Notes: generated from the letters alone by a model not told the origin. DNA of 64,000 nt from JAEYOM01 sp036260935 (GCA_036260935.1 DATALQ010000001.1:81253-145252), one strand, 5' to 3'. Positions 9,211 to 17,841 are shown, numbered from the stretch's first letter. Translations and numbers: made by a program.

Positions 9211-10055
9211 TGTTAGAGCTTTGGTACGGCTTTGTGGATTTTCTGCTCCCGTTTGAATGGATCAGGCATGAGTTTATGAAAAACGCCCTTCTGGCAATTT
9301 TACTGTTAACCCCTGTTTTCGGGCTGTTGGGAACAATGGTTGTAAGTAACAGAATGGCTTTTTTCTCGGACTCGATAGGCCACGGAGCATTTACAGGCGT
9401 GGCGATCGGCGCCCTTCTGGGGGGGATACAGCCTATTTGGGGCGCGATTCTGTTTTCGGTGATATTTGCTGTTACCATAACCATTATAAAAAATAAAACG
9501 AGGGCATCGACCGACACAGTAATAGGAGTGTTTTCGTCAACAGCCGTCGCGATAGGTCTTGTTATAATGTCGGCCGGGGGAGGCTTCAATAAATTTTCCT
9601 CGTATCTGGTCGGCGACATCCTGAGCATATCGCCTTTCGAAATATTGCTGCTGATGGCTGCCTTCGCCGCGGTGATACTGCTTTGGTTCATAATATTCAA
9701 CAAAGTGCTGCTGACCAGTATAAATCAGTCTCTTGCGTCAAGCCGCGGTGTTAATACGCTTTTGACGGATGTACTTTTTACTGTTGCCATAGCCGTAGTT
9801 GTGACGATAACTATCCAATGGGTGGGGCTGTTGATCATCAATTCCCTTATTGTACTGCCCGCTGCCGCCTCACGCAACATAACCCACAACGTACGCCAGT
9901 ATCATGCGGTATCTGTCGGCATCTCGATGTTTTCGGGGATCGCCGGGCTCATCGGGTCGTATTACTGGAATACGGCAACGGGCGCGACGATTGTCCTTAT
10001 CGCGGCTGCGGCATTCTTTGCCACGTTTCTGCTGCGCAAGCGATTTGCGGCATGA
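9210..10055 (+). CDS. znuB: Zinc ABC transporter permease
   Basis: 281-residue multi-spanning protein of the ABC-3 metal permease family, with repeated hydrophobic helices and the conserved SDSIGHGAFTG region near residue 50 that contacts the ATPase. It forms the membrane channel of the zinc importer. The ATG at 9210 overlaps the znuC stop by one base (TGATG) and has GGGAGG upstream; a TTG one codon earlier is less likely. No further gene follows in the operon. Confidence 0.93.
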   Translation: MLELWYGFVDFLLPFEWIRHEFMKNALLAILLLTPVFGLLGTMVVSNRMAFFSDSIGHGAFTGVAIGALLGGIQPIWGAILFSVIFAVTITIIKNKTRASTDTVIGVFSSTAVAIGLVIMSAGGGFNKFSSYLVGDILSISPFEILLLMAAFAAVILLWFIIFNKVLLTSINQSLASSRGVNTLLTDVLFTVAIAVVVTITIQWVGLLIINSLIVLPAAASRNITHNVRQYHAVSVGISMFSGIAGLIGSYYWNTATGATIVLIAAAAFFATFLLRKRFAA

Positions 10056-10103
10056 CCGCTTTCCTTACATCATCAAACGGACACTTGCAAAGTTAAAAAG
10101 TTT

Positions 10104-10153
10104 TTGTTATTATATACCCATAGGGGGTATATAATATGTATGATACCCCGTGA
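10104..10153 (+). promoter_or_regulatory. CsoR/CstR-like operator inside the promoter of the glutaredoxin-like gene
   Basis: The near-palindrome TATACCCATAGGGGGTATA occupies 10113-10131, between a TTGTTA -35-like box (10104-10109) and TATAAT (10130-10135). The spacer is long, about 20 bases. A further half-site, GATACCCC, lies just downstream. C-tract/G-tract dyads flanked by TA are typical of CsoR-family copper or persulfide sensors. The long spacer would also fit a MerR-type activator. Assignment by eye. Confidence 0.6.
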
Positions 10154-10206
10154 AAAACGTAAAAGCGGGAAATAATAAATTATAGTTTACTTAAGGAGGT
10201 AAGCAT

Positions 10207-10434
10207 ATGAATGTTAAAGTATATTCGACCCCGACTTGTCCGTGGTGCACCGTTACAAAAAATTATCTAAAATCCAGGAATGTTCCGTTTGAGGATATAG
10301 ATGTTACGCGCGACAGGACTGCAGCAATTGAAATGGTGCAGAAATCGGGGCAGAGAGGCGTACCTGTGATAGATATAGACGGCAGAATCATCGTAGGGTT
10401 TGATCAGGGAACAATCGACAGTCTGATAAAATAG
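10207..10434 (+). CDS. Glutaredoxin-like (YruB/NrdH type) thiol-disulfide protein
   Basis: A 75-residue protein with the whole glutaredoxin fold: a beta strand into the redox motif CPWC at residues 11-14, then YLKSRNVPF, the cis-proline motif GVPVIDIDG and the GFD segment near the end. It should exchange electrons with a thioredoxin reductase, peroxiredoxin or another partner in the cytoplasm. It has a strong AAGGAGG site and forms its own unit, with an operator-bearing promoter before it and a terminator after it. The C-tract/G-tract operator suggests control by metal or sulfane sulfur rather than housekeeping expression. Confidence 0.9.
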   Translation: MNVKVYSTPTCPWCTVTKNYLKSRNVPFEDIDVTRDRTAAIEMVQKSGQRGVPVIDIDGRIIVGFDQGTIDSLIK

Positions 10435-10477
10435 ATAAACCCTGACTTTCTGCAAAATATTGATGTTTGTTACTCGG

Positions 10478-10508
10478 CAGCATGCGACTTGCATGCTGTT
10501 TTTATTTA
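10478..10508 (+). terminator. Rho-independent terminator
   Basis: A perfect 8-base stem, CAGCATGC (10478-10485) and GCATGCTG (10491-10498), with a 5-base loop, followed by TTTTTATTTA. It ends the glutaredoxin-like unit. Confidence 0.85.
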
Positions 10509-10547
10509 TCAGTTTTTCATCTGCATGTTACAGTTTGTTCAAGTAAA

Positions 10548-10576
10548 TTGATAATAACTGGTAAATATTATATAAT
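10548..10576 (+). promoter_or_regulatory. Promoter of the zinc-ribbon gene
   Basis: TTGATA at 10548-10553, a 17-base spacer and TATAAT at 10571-10576, about 70 bases before the start codon. Confidence 0.6.
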
Positions 10577-10648
10577 GTTCTCACATAAACAGAGTATCGC
10601 CGATGTGCCGAAATCTCCATGATATTTGATCGGAAGGGAGAAAATAAA

Positions 10649-11533
10649 ATGTTTTGTGAGAAATGTGGAACCAAGTTACCCGAGGGTTCAAGATTTTGCA
10701 TGAACTGCGGCGCCAAGGCCGCGATTGAGGAAAGTATTCAGAATGCGGCAGTACATGAAGCCGCGGTCAGTATTGATGCGCTTGTACTGGAAACCGGAAC
10801 TTCAGCCGTTGAGACAGAGACTGTCGAAATACCGGTTGAGCAGCCGGCAGCCTTTTATGAGGCAGCAGAATCGAAACCTGCCCAGGAGCAAAAGGAGCAG
10901 GCCCCGGTTCAACCAATACAAGAACTAAAGGTGCAGCAAACACCTGAGAAGGCGGTTCAACCGCTGCAGGCTCAATTTAAACAGGAGGTCGTACAGCAAG
11001 CACCTGTGCAGCAAACGCAGGCGCAGCCGATACCTGCGCAGAGCCAGGCGAGGCCGGTGGTTCAAGCCGCGCAGCCTGCAACAGTTAAGGCTGCACAGCC
11101 AATCATGCCACAGGCGTCCCAGCCCGCTGCGGCCTATGCTTCACAGCCCGTGTTCTCACAAAGCAATCAGCAGGCCCCGATGCCCCAGAACCTCCAACAG
11201 CCTGCATTCTCCCAAAACAGCCAACAGGTGATTGCTCCCGCACAGCAGCCTGGAGCGGACCAAAAGCCCGAAAAGCTAAAACCGCTTCAGACATGGAAAT
11301 TCATAGGTATGTTTATTATTACGGCAATTCCAGTTATCAATCTTATATTTGTTCTTATATGGAGCTTTGGCAGCGGTTTCAATAAAAATACAAAGAGCTA
11401 TGCCAGGGCAGTGCTTATTTTATGGATCGTCGAACTTTTACTCCTGATAATAACCGCGATAGTGAACTGGGCGCTTTTACAGTCAATATGGTCAACGATT
11501 TCTTCGATGTCTCCCGGCATGCCGATATATTGA
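10649..11533 (+). CDS. Zinc-ribbon membrane protein with Gln/Pro/Ala-rich middle
   Basis: 294 residues in three parts. First comes an N-terminal zinc ribbon (CEKCGTKLPEGSRFCMNCG, four cysteines as two CxxC knuckles, residues 3-21). A long low-complexity stretch rich in Gln, Pro and Ala (roughly 40-210) follows, and then two C-terminal transmembrane helices. The start at 10649 is chosen because GGAAGGGAG precedes it and the protein then opens directly with the ribbon. Such zinc-ribbon plus membrane proteins are widespread in Firmicutes and mostly uncharacterised. The topology suggests a cytoplasmic ribbon on a flexible tether. No function can be assigned. Confidence 0.75.
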   Translation: MFCEKCGTKLPEGSRFCMNCGAKAAIEESIQNAAVHEAAVSIDALVLETGTSAVETETVEIPVEQPAAFYEAAESKPAQEQKEQAPVQPIQELKVQQTPEKAVQPLQAQFKQEVVQQAPVQQTQAQPIPAQSQARPVVQAAQPATVKAAQPIMPQASQPAAAYASQPVFSQSNQQAPMPQNLQQPAFSQNSQQVIAPAQQPGADQKPEKLKPLQTWKFIGMFIITAIPVINLIFVLIWSFGSGFNKNTKSYARAVLILWIVELLLLIITAIVNWALLQSIWSTISSMSPGMPIY

Positions 11534-11578
11534 CTTTTTGCAGATCAATAATAATGCGAAACGATAGACAAAACCCAC

Positions 11579-11618
11579 GAGCAGGCCTTGGACAGGGATT
11601 CCGGGGCACTGCTCTTTT
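11579..11618 (+). terminator. Probable terminator
   Basis: GAGCAG at 11579-11584 pairs with CTGCTC at 11609-11614, with further partial pairing inside, followed by TTTTATTT. It lies between the zinc-ribbon gene and the helicase gene. Confidence 0.5.
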
Positions 11619-11669
11619 ATTTGAGCTGCTATATTTTTATTTTGGATAACACAGGGCATCCATATATGA

Positions 11670-11697
11670 TATACTATTTTTCGGACCAGTCGGTCCG
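11670..11697 (+). promoter_or_regulatory. Helicase promoter -10 with palindrome at the start site
   Basis: TATACT at 11670-11675 is a plausible -10 box. The perfect inverted repeat CGGACC-AGTC-GGTCCG (11682-11697) would cover the transcription start, an operator-like position. It does not match the Firmicute LexA box (CGAAC-N4-GTTCG). The binding factor is unknown. Confidence 0.45.
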
Positions 11698-11726
11698 TTC
11701 ATATTATTAAAACAGGTGCGAATCGG

Positions 11727-14456
11727 ATGATAACAGAAAAAGAAAAACAGGAATTCGTTGAATTAAGAAAGAAGCTTCTGGAAAAGGAATATAAAAAGCT
11801 CAACCCTCCTCAGAGGCAGGCGGTGTTTCAAACCGAGGGGCCATTACTTGTCTTGGCGGGCGCTGGCTCGGGCAAGACTTCCGTATTGGTGAACAGGATC
11901 GCTTATATGATCAAGTACGGAAATGCGTATCACAGCAATAGTGTCCCGGATGGGTTGACGTCCGAGGATCTTGACTGGATGCGTGGGGCTCTGGACGGGC
12001 AGGACGGTGGAACAGCGCAGGGCGCGGGAGCAGGATCCATAGCCGCAGGAGGACCGGGTGCCGGCGCAGTAACTGGCGCAATCAACTCGGGATCAGGCGC
12101 AGGAGGCAACACTCCTGACAAAGCGGCTGTGAAGGGCGTGTCGGATATGCTTCCCCGCAGGATTACCGATCTTATGAAAAACGGCCCTGCACACCCGGCT
12201 TCCATACTTGCGATCACATTTACAAACAAGGCTGCCAGGGAAATGAAGCAGAGGCTCGAAGGAATACTGGGTGAAAGCGTCAGCGACCTATGGGTTAGCA
12301 CCTTCCATGCCTGCTGCGTCAGAATACTGCGTCGCGATATAGAAAAACTCGGATACAACAGAAATTTCGAGATTTTTGACACTTCAGACCAGCAGACGTT
12401 GATTAAGGACAGTATAAAGGAATTGAACCTCAACGAGAAAAACTTCCCGGTAAGGGAGGTACTGTCGAAGATCGGCAGGGCAAAGGATGAACTGAAGGAA
12501 CCACCGGAGTTTATGAAAGAAGCCGGCTCGGATTTCAGACTCAGCAAAATTGCGCGTATTTACGAGCTCTATCAGAGAAAGCTGAAGAATAATAATGCGC
12601 TGGATTTCGACGATATCATAATGCTTACGATAAAGCTGTTCCTGGACCATCCGCCTGTCATGGAATATTATCAGAGAAAATTTAAATATGTACTTGTGGA
12701 CGAATACCAGGATACAAACACGGCGCAGTATACGCTTGTAAGCTTGCTGGCAAAGCATTTCAGGAACCTTTGTGTGGTGGGCGACGATGACCAGTCGATC
12801 TATGGATGGAGGGGCGCAAACATCAGGAATATCCTGGATTTCGAGAAGGAATTCAAGGATGCGAGGGTGATTAAGCTCGAGCAGAATTACCGCTCCACAA
12901 AAACGATACTGGATGCGGCCAATAACGTCATAAAAAATAATTCAGGCAGAAAGAGCAAGACTCTCTGGACTGATAACTCGCAGGGCGAAGGCATCATTTA
13001 CTTCGAAGCGAGTAACGAACATGAGGAAGCCGCATTTATCACGGCTGAGGTAGAAAAGCTGATAAAGAACGAGGGCAGGAGAAACAAGGACTTTGCGCTG
13101 CTATACCGTATAAACGCGCAATCGCGCGTGCTTGAAGAAGCCTTCATGAAATCGGGTATACCCTACCGGATATTCGGCGGCCTCAAGTTCTACGACCGTA
13201 AGGAGATAAAGGACATCATTGCTTACCTGCGGCTTATAGCGAACCCCTTGGACGATGTTGCCCTGAAAAGGATAATAAACGTCCCTAAAAGAGGAATAGG
13301 CAATACGACGGTCGAGGCGGCTGAAAACATAGCTGTCGGCAAGAGCTGCAGCATTTTCAGCATAATCGCATCGGCGTCGGAAATTCCCGAGCTTAAAAGG
13401 TCAGCTCCCAAGCTAATGGAATTTGCAGACATGATCGCTGGATTCAGAGCATTGGCTGAGAGCTTGAGCGTAAAGGAACTTATAGATTCGGTAATAAACA
13501 GGTCCGGTATATTGTCGGAACTGAAGGTCGAAGACACCGAAGAGGCGAAGACTCGCATAGAAAACGTGCAGGAATTGATTTCGGGAGCGATGGATTTCGA
13601 AGCGCAGAGTGATGAAAAAGGCCTTGAGGCCTATCTTGCCAATGTTATGCTCGTATCGGACATCGACGATCTGGAAGGCGAGAAGGACCATGTAGTAATG
13701 ATGACGCTCCACAGCGCAAAGGGCCTGGAATTTCCAGTGGTATTCATACCGGGTTTCGAAGAGGGGGTATTCCCGGGGATGCGGTCGATGGACAGCGAGG
13801 AGGAGCTCGAAGAGGAGCGCAGGCTGTGTTACGTGGGAATTACCCGTGCGAGAGAGAAGCTTTATCTGACAAGTACTTACAGCAGAACACTCTTCGGCAA
13901 TACGACCTATAACAGGTCTTCCAGGTTTATGAAGGAGATCCCTGAGGAACTGCTCGAAGTCAAAGGTAGGCGTGAGAAGGGTGTTGATTCCTTCTCCGGC
14001 TGGAAGAGCAGAAACGGCGGCTATGATTCTGAGGAAGGCTTCGGCGGAAGCTCGTACGGAAATAAATCCTACGGTGATGGCGGCAGCCAGTCATTCGGCG
14101 GAGGCTCGTTTGGCGGAGCTGTCGCTGGGGGAGGCTTCGGCGCGGACAGGAGCAAGGGCTTCGGCACAGTTTTATCGCCAGGTGGAAGGGCTTCCGGTGT
14201 TTCAGGCACTGCGTCCGTTTCTGGCGGAGTACCGGTTCCGCGTGGGGCAGCCGGGAGTTCTCAAACATCCGGCGCTTCATCAGGCTCGCCGGGAACTGAT
14301 TTCAAGGTAGGAGACAATGTAGTGCACAAGAAATTCGGCGTGGGCAAGATCACTGCCGTCATCCTGGATAAAGGTGATTATGTTTTGGAGATCAATTTCA
14401 AGAACAACGGTATGAAAAGACTGATGGCGGCTTTTGCTAATCTGGTGAAGCTGTAG
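11727..14456 (+). CDS. pcrA: ATP-dependent DNA helicase PcrA/UvrD with low-complexity insertions
   Basis: 909-residue superfamily 1A helicase that unwinds DNA 3' to 5' in repair and in clearing stalled replication. It has the Q motif LNPPQRQAV (26-34), Walker A AGAGSGKT (44-51), motif Ia LAITFTNKAAREM (about 161-173), VDEYQDTN (motif II), GDDDQSIYGWRGA (motif III), QNYRS (motif IV), TLHSAKGLEF (motif V) and VGITRARE (motif VI). The usual PcrA length is about 730. The excess is a roughly 90-residue Gly/Ala-rich insertion between motifs I and Ia (about 64-157) and a Gly/Ser-rich linker (about 750-860) before the conserved C-terminal module (VGDNVVHKKFGVGKI) that in PcrA contacts RNA polymerase. 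Confidence 0.93.
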   Translation: MITEKEKQEFVELRKKLLEKEYKKLNPPQRQAVFQTEGPLLVLAGAGSGKTSVLVNRIAYMIKYGNAYHSNSVPDGLTSEDLDWMRGALDGQDGGTAQGAGAGSIAAGGPGAGAVTGAINSGSGAGGNTPDKAAVKGVSDMLPRRITDLMKNGPAHPASILAITFTNKAAREMKQRLEGILGESVSDLWVSTFHACCVRILRRDIEKLGYNRNFEIFDTSDQQTLIKDSIKELNLNEKNFPVREVLSKIGRAKDELKEPPEFMKEAGSDFRLSKIARIYELYQRKLKNNNALDFDDIIMLTIKLFLDHPPVMEYYQRKFKYVLVDEYQDTNTAQYTLVSLLAKHFRNLCVVGDDDQSIYGWRGANIRNILDFEKEFKDARVIKLEQNYRSTKTILDAANNVIKNNSGRKSKTLWTDNSQGEGIIYFEASNEHEEAAFITAEVEKLIKNEGRRNKDFALLYRINAQSRVLEEAFMKSGIPYRIFGGLKFYDRKEIKDIIAYLRLIANPLDDVALKRIINVPKRGIGNTTVEAAENIAVGKSCSIFSIIASASEIPELKRSAPKLMEFADMIAGFRALAESLSVKELIDSVINRSGILSELKVEDTEEAKTRIENVQELISGAMDFEAQSDEKGLEAYLANVMLVSDIDDLEGEKDHVVMMTLHSAKGLEFPVVFIPGFEEGVFPGMRSMDSEEELEEERRLCYVGITRAREKLYLTSTYSRTLFGNTTYNRSSRFMKEIPEELLEVKGRREKGVDSFSGWKSRNGGYDSEEGFGGSSYGNKSYGDGGSQSFGGGSFGGAVAGGGFGADRSKGFGTVLSPGGRASGVSGTASVSGGVPVPRGAAGSSQTSGASSGSPGTDFKVGDNVVHKKFGVGKITAVILDKGDYVLEINFKNNGMKRLMAAFANLVKL

Positions 14457-14602
14457 AACCAACGCCGGGTGGACGGCCGCATGTGTGCGGCGCTATGGAC
14501 CGTATATGAACCATGAACGGTATATACTGCGGACTTAATGTGAATAATAGGTCTGCAGCACATGCCGTTTTTGTTTATCAATACGACGTTCCGGAGGTAA
14601 TC

Positions 14603-14797
14603 ATGGATATTTACGACTATAACGAGGATAATCTATCGGCAATCGCGCGGTCCTGCAGCTATCTTAGTTACAGGCAGCCCGGTAAACAGGGAAAAGGATC
14701 GGGCGATATCTCCTGCAGCGTTTGCAGCCATTGGAACGGGCGAAGCTGCGGCAGAAATCAGTTCGACAGTATTGCTTCGGAGATGCGCCTGGACTGA
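14603..14797 (+). CDS. Small cysteine-containing protein of unknown function
   Basis: 64 residues, starting MDIYDYNEDN. The ATG at 14603 is preceded by an excellent GGAGGT site, which argues for a real gene. The sequence contains SCSYLSYRQPG, then CSVCSHW and SCGRNQFDSIA. A CxxC pair and a third cysteine about eight residues on could form a small metal or disulfide site together with the earlier Cys. The end is acidic and compact. It stands alone between pcrA and the convergent HAD gene. I do not recognise a named family, but it looks like a conserved short Clostridia protein. Confidence 0.7.
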   Translation: MDIYDYNEDNLSAIARSCSYLSYRQPGKQGKGSGDISCSVCSHWNGRSCGRNQFDSIASEMRLD

Positions 14798-14905
14798 CAT
14801 GGGGTAATATTGTCCTGCCTCGATGACCCGGTTAAATTGGTTTCGTTAGTCTGTTACCTTCACTTATTTCGGTTTGTCATGATTCGGCAGCTCAATCATT
14901 CAGCA

Positions 14906-15556
14906 TTATAGCAGCTTCAAAACTTCCAACGGGTCGGAGATGATCAGATTCGCTCCATTGCCGGTAAGCTCATCAGCATTTCGGAAGCCCCACAGAACGC
15001 CCACCGCATACATGCCCGCGGATACGGCGGTCTTCATATCCACTCCGGTATCCCCGAGATACAGTATATCTGCCGGGGCGACTTCAAGTATTCCTGCGAT
15101 TTCCAGAGCTCCGGCCGGATCAGGCTTGATCGGCACTCCCTCACGTTCGCCGTATACGGGGTAAAAATTCCAAGCCGGAAGCAGCTCTTTTACAATATCC
15201 TTAGAGAATTTGTCCAGTTTGTTTGACAACACGGCAAGCTTGATACCTTTCTCAGTAAGAGCATCCAGCAACTGCGGGATCCCCGGGTAGGGCCTTGTTT
15301 TATTGGCCCACCTCTTGGCATATTCGCCGCGCATTTCGCCCAACCCCTGTTCAACGGATGAAGCATCGCGTTTTTCCTCCGGGAGCGCCCTCAGCACAAG
15401 GTTGCGCATTCCGTTCCCCACGAAATATTTATACGCCTTCAGGTCGTGTACAGGATAGCCGTGCTGCGCCAGCACGCTGTTCATCGAGTCGCCCAGATCG
15501 TCTATGGTATCGAGCAATGTCCCGTCAAGATCGAATATTACCGCTTTATATCCCAT
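14906..15556 (-). CDS. HAD-superfamily phosphatase, phosphoglycolate phosphatase-like
   Basis: 216-residue HAD hydrolase of the Gph/PGP type. The nucleophile motif FDLDGTLLDT is at residues 8-17, followed by a helical cap of about 60 residues, motif II VLSNK, the motif III lysine in KPDPAG and motif IV LGDTGVDMKTA. These proteins remove phosphate from small molecules such as 2-phosphoglycolate, pyrophosphate or nucleoside monophosphates; the substrate cannot be read from sequence. The start is set by AAGGAG a few bases upstream. It is transcribed away from the his operon and shares the 375-base intergenic region with it. A link to the missing histidinol-phosphatase step is possible but unsupported. 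Confidence 0.85.
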   Translation of the reverse strand: MGYKAVIFDLDGTLLDTIDDLGDSMNSVLAQHGYPVHDLKAYKYFVGNGMRNLVLRALPEEKRDASSVEQGLGEMRGEYAKRWANKTRPYPGIPQLLDALTEKGIKLAVLSNKLDKFSKDIVKELLPAWNFYPVYGEREGVPIKPDPAGALEIAGILEVAPADILYLGDTGVDMKTAVSAGMYAVGVLWGFRNADELTGNGANLIISDPLEVLKLL

Positions 15557-15773
15557 AATCCTTAGTACTCCTTGGTTAAAATATTATTTCGGTTTTTGTG
15601 TGATTACATCCGATTATACTATAAAAGCCGCCTTTCAGCATCAACATCGGATTTATCTGGAAGCTGTACGTGAAGCAGGCAGGTTGGAACATGAGAACGT
15701 CAGCATTTTTCACAATTAAGATTTGCATATTTTGCAGTGTTTATATGTTTTTTAATAAAAATATCAAGGCCCA

Positions 15774-15803
15774 TTGACAAAACAATTGACGGTAAATTAT
15801 AAT
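15774..15803 (+). promoter_or_regulatory. his operon promoter
   Basis: TTGACA at 15774-15779, an 18-base spacer and TATAAT at 15798-15803, about 130 bases upstream of hisZ. The remaining part of the 15557-15931 gap shows nothing else except the inverted repeat listed next. Confidence 0.75.
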
Positions 15804-15812
15804 GAATGCAAT

Positions 15813-15856
15813 TCATTTATTTATCAATTCACCACGTTAAAGTGATAAATAAATGA
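15813..15856 (+). promoter_or_regulatory. 14-bp perfect inverted repeat in the his leader
   Basis: TCATTTATTTATCA (15813-15826) and its exact reverse complement (15843-15856) are separated by 16 bases and begin right at the expected transcription start. It could be an operator for a repressor or an mRNA hairpin. There is no T-box signature and no His-codon leader peptide in this region. Confidence 0.65.
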
Positions 15857-15931
15857 TACGCAGAAAGCTTGAAAATTTGCTACAATATACATAAATATTT
15901 CTTAACGGATAGATAAGTGAGGTGCGCTCTA

Positions 15932-17188
15932 GTGTCCAAGTGGAAGATCTACACACCGGATGGAGTTCAGGATATACTTTTTGAGGATTGCTGCCTTAAG
16001 CGCAGCCTTGAACAGAAGCTCAGGACGCTGTTCAACAGCTGTGGCTTCAATGAGGTCGAAACGCCTTCCATCGAATTTTACGATGTATTTGCATCAGACG
16101 AGGGTGCGATGCCCCAGGAAAACATGTTCAAGTTTTTTGACCAGCAGGGCAGGATACTTGTGCTGAGGCCGGACATAACCGTTCCAGTGGCAAGGATAAC
16201 GGCAACGAAATACAGGGAGGCCGCATATCCGATCCGTATCTCGTATATCGGAAACGTATACAGGTATAACGACTACGGCGGAGGCAAACAGAATGAATTC
16301 ACACAGGCCGGGGTCGAAGTCCTCGGAGTCAGTACGCCGGAATCCGATGCCGAAGTGATCGCAGTGGCCATACAGGCGTTGAAGGCATCCGGATTGGAAA
16401 ATTTCCAGGTCGATATCGGTCAGGTTGAATTTTTCAACGGTCTGATGGAGGAAACCGGGCTTTCCGAGAAGGATACGGCGCAGGTCAGGACACTCATAGA
16501 CCGCAAGGATTATGTCGGGCTGGATGAATTCCTCAACCGCAGCGAGATCCGCGAGGATCTGAAGAAACTGATTTCCGGCCTTCCGGGCTTTTTCGGTTCG
16601 GTCGATGTAATAGAGAAGGCCGAAGCTTTCGAGCTCAATAAAAGATCGCGCGATGCGCTTGAAAATATACGGCAGGTATTGAACATACTGGAGGATTATG
16701 GCCTTGGGCAATACGTGTCTGTCGATCTGGGTATGCTGCGGGGCCTTTCCTACGATACGGGCATCATCTTCAGGGGCTTCACCTACGGAGTAGGTTTTCC
16801 GATATTGACGGGAGGAAGATATGACAAGCTGGTCGGGGAATTCGGCACGGAATGCCCTGCCACCGGTTTTTCGCTGGGTGTCAACATGATCCTGATGGCG
16901 CTCCAGAGGCAGAAGATAGACTTGGAGAAACCCGTTACGGACAGTTTGGTCTGCTACGCCGAACAAGGCAGGAAAACGGCGATCGAGTTATGCGCAGAGC
17001 TCAGGAATCAGGGACTTGTCGTGGAACTGGACATAGCAGGCAGTACTCCGGAGGAAGCTAGAAAATATGCCGCGGCTAAAAACATAGGCGGCGTGCTCAG
17101 GATCGTCGACGAGGATACGGTGGAGATCCATTTTATCCAGTCGGGTGAAGTAAACAGGGTCAAGATCAGTGAATTGTTGAAGAGGTGA
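15932..17188 (+). CDS. hisZ: ATP phosphoribosyltransferase regulatory subunit
   Basis: 418-residue paralog of histidyl-tRNA synthetase that lacks aminoacylation function and serves as the regulatory partner of the short HisG. Class II synthetase features remain: an opening YTPDGVQDI, motif 2-like RISYIGNVYRYNDYGGG, and a GGRYDKLVGEFG stretch. There is no full anticodon-binding domain. With HisG it makes the octameric enzyme that starts histidine synthesis and is inhibited by histidine. The GTG at 15932 is preferred over an upstream GTG because AGGTG sits seven bases before it. First gene of the his operon. Confidence 0.92.
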   Translation: MSKWKIYTPDGVQDILFEDCCLKRSLEQKLRTLFNSCGFNEVETPSIEFYDVFASDEGAMPQENMFKFFDQQGRILVLRPDITVPVARITATKYREAAYPIRISYIGNVYRYNDYGGGKQNEFTQAGVEVLGVSTPESDAEVIAVAIQALKASGLENFQVDIGQVEFFNGLMEETGLSEKDTAQVRTLIDRKDYVGLDEFLNRSEIREDLKKLISGLPGFFGSVDVIEKAEAFELNKRSRDALENIRQVLNILEDYGLGQYVSVDLGMLRGLSYDTGIIFRGFTYGVGFPILTGGRYDKLVGEFGTECPATGFSLGVNMILMALQRQKIDLEKPVTDSLVCYAEQGRKTAIELCAELRNQGLVVELDIAGSTPEEARKYAAAKNIGGVLRIVDEDTVEIHFIQSGEVNRVKISELLKR

Positions 17189-17193
17189 AAACA

Positions 17194-17841
17194 TTGAGAT
17201 ACCTTACTATAGCAATGTCGAAGGGTAGGCTGACGGATCTGTCGGTAGAGCTGCTCGAAAAGCTGGGAATAGACTGCTCCGAATACCGAAATGAATCCCG
17301 GAAGCTGATATTTACGGACGAGAAAAGCAAGATCAAGTTTTTCCTCGTAAAACCGGCGGACGTTCCTACATATGTGGAATACGGCGCCGCCGATATTGGT
17401 ATCGTGGGCAAGGATACGCTCCTGGAGGAGGGACGCCACCTTTACGAGGTCCTGAACCTGGGTTTTGCAGCCTGCCGTATGGTTGTCGCGGGGCCTGCCG
17501 AACTGGCGGGAAAGCTCGATAGCCTTAATAACAAGAGGGTAGCCACGAAGTATCCGCGCATAGCGAGGGAATATTTCGAGCATAAACGCAGGGAATCGAT
17601 AGAGATCATCAAGCTTAACGGTTCGGTTGAACTGGCGCCGCTCGTAGGGCTTTCGGAAGTTATCGTAGATCTGGTGGAGAGCGGCAGGACATTGAAGGAA
17701 AACGGGCTTGTAGTGCTCGATACGATCGCGGATATCAGCGCGAGAATGGTTGTCAACCGCGTAAGCATGAAGATGGAGAGCGAAAGAATCACCGCAATCA
17801 TAGAAGGGTTGAAGAAGCTGCTGCAGGAGGTTGTTATATGA
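17194..17841 (+). CDS. hisG: ATP phosphoribosyltransferase catalytic subunit, short form
   Basis: 215-residue HisG that condenses ATP and PRPP into phosphoribosyl-ATP, the first and committed step of histidine synthesis. The short form lacks the C-terminal allosteric domain and needs HisZ, which is encoded immediately upstream. Visible motifs are LTIAMSKGRL at the start, DVPTYVEYGAADIGIVGKD and the PRPP-binding region LVESGRTLKENG. A TTG at 17194 with AGAGGTG seven bases before it is the likely start; a GTG at 17185 overlapping the hisZ stop is the alternative. The stop overlaps hisD by four bases (ATGA). Confidence 0.93.
   Translation: MRYLTIAMSKGRLTDLSVELLEKLGIDCSEYRNESRKLIFTDEKSKIKFFLVKPADVPTYVEYGAADIGIVGKDTLLEEGRHLYEVLNLGFAACRMVVAGPAELAGKLDSLNNKRVATKYPRIAREYFEHKRRESIEIIKLNGSVELAPLVGLSEVIVDLVESGRTLKENGLVVLDTIADISARMVVNRVSMKMESERITAIIEGLKKLLQEVVI

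Noticed and set aside
14906..15556. HAD phosphatase as the missing histidinol-phosphate phosphatase
   Set aside because: It is transcribed away from the his operon and its motifs fit phosphoglycolate phosphatase-like enzymes; nothing specific supports the his role.
15804..15931. T-box or histidine attenuator before hisZ
   Set aside because: The leader is too short, there is no T-box antiterminator motif, no His-rich leader peptide and no terminator hairpin with a T run.
16094..16966. 290-codon open frame on the minus strand
   Set aside because: It lies entirely opposite hisZ, has no ribosome binding site and its translation is not protein-like; it is a codon-bias shadow.
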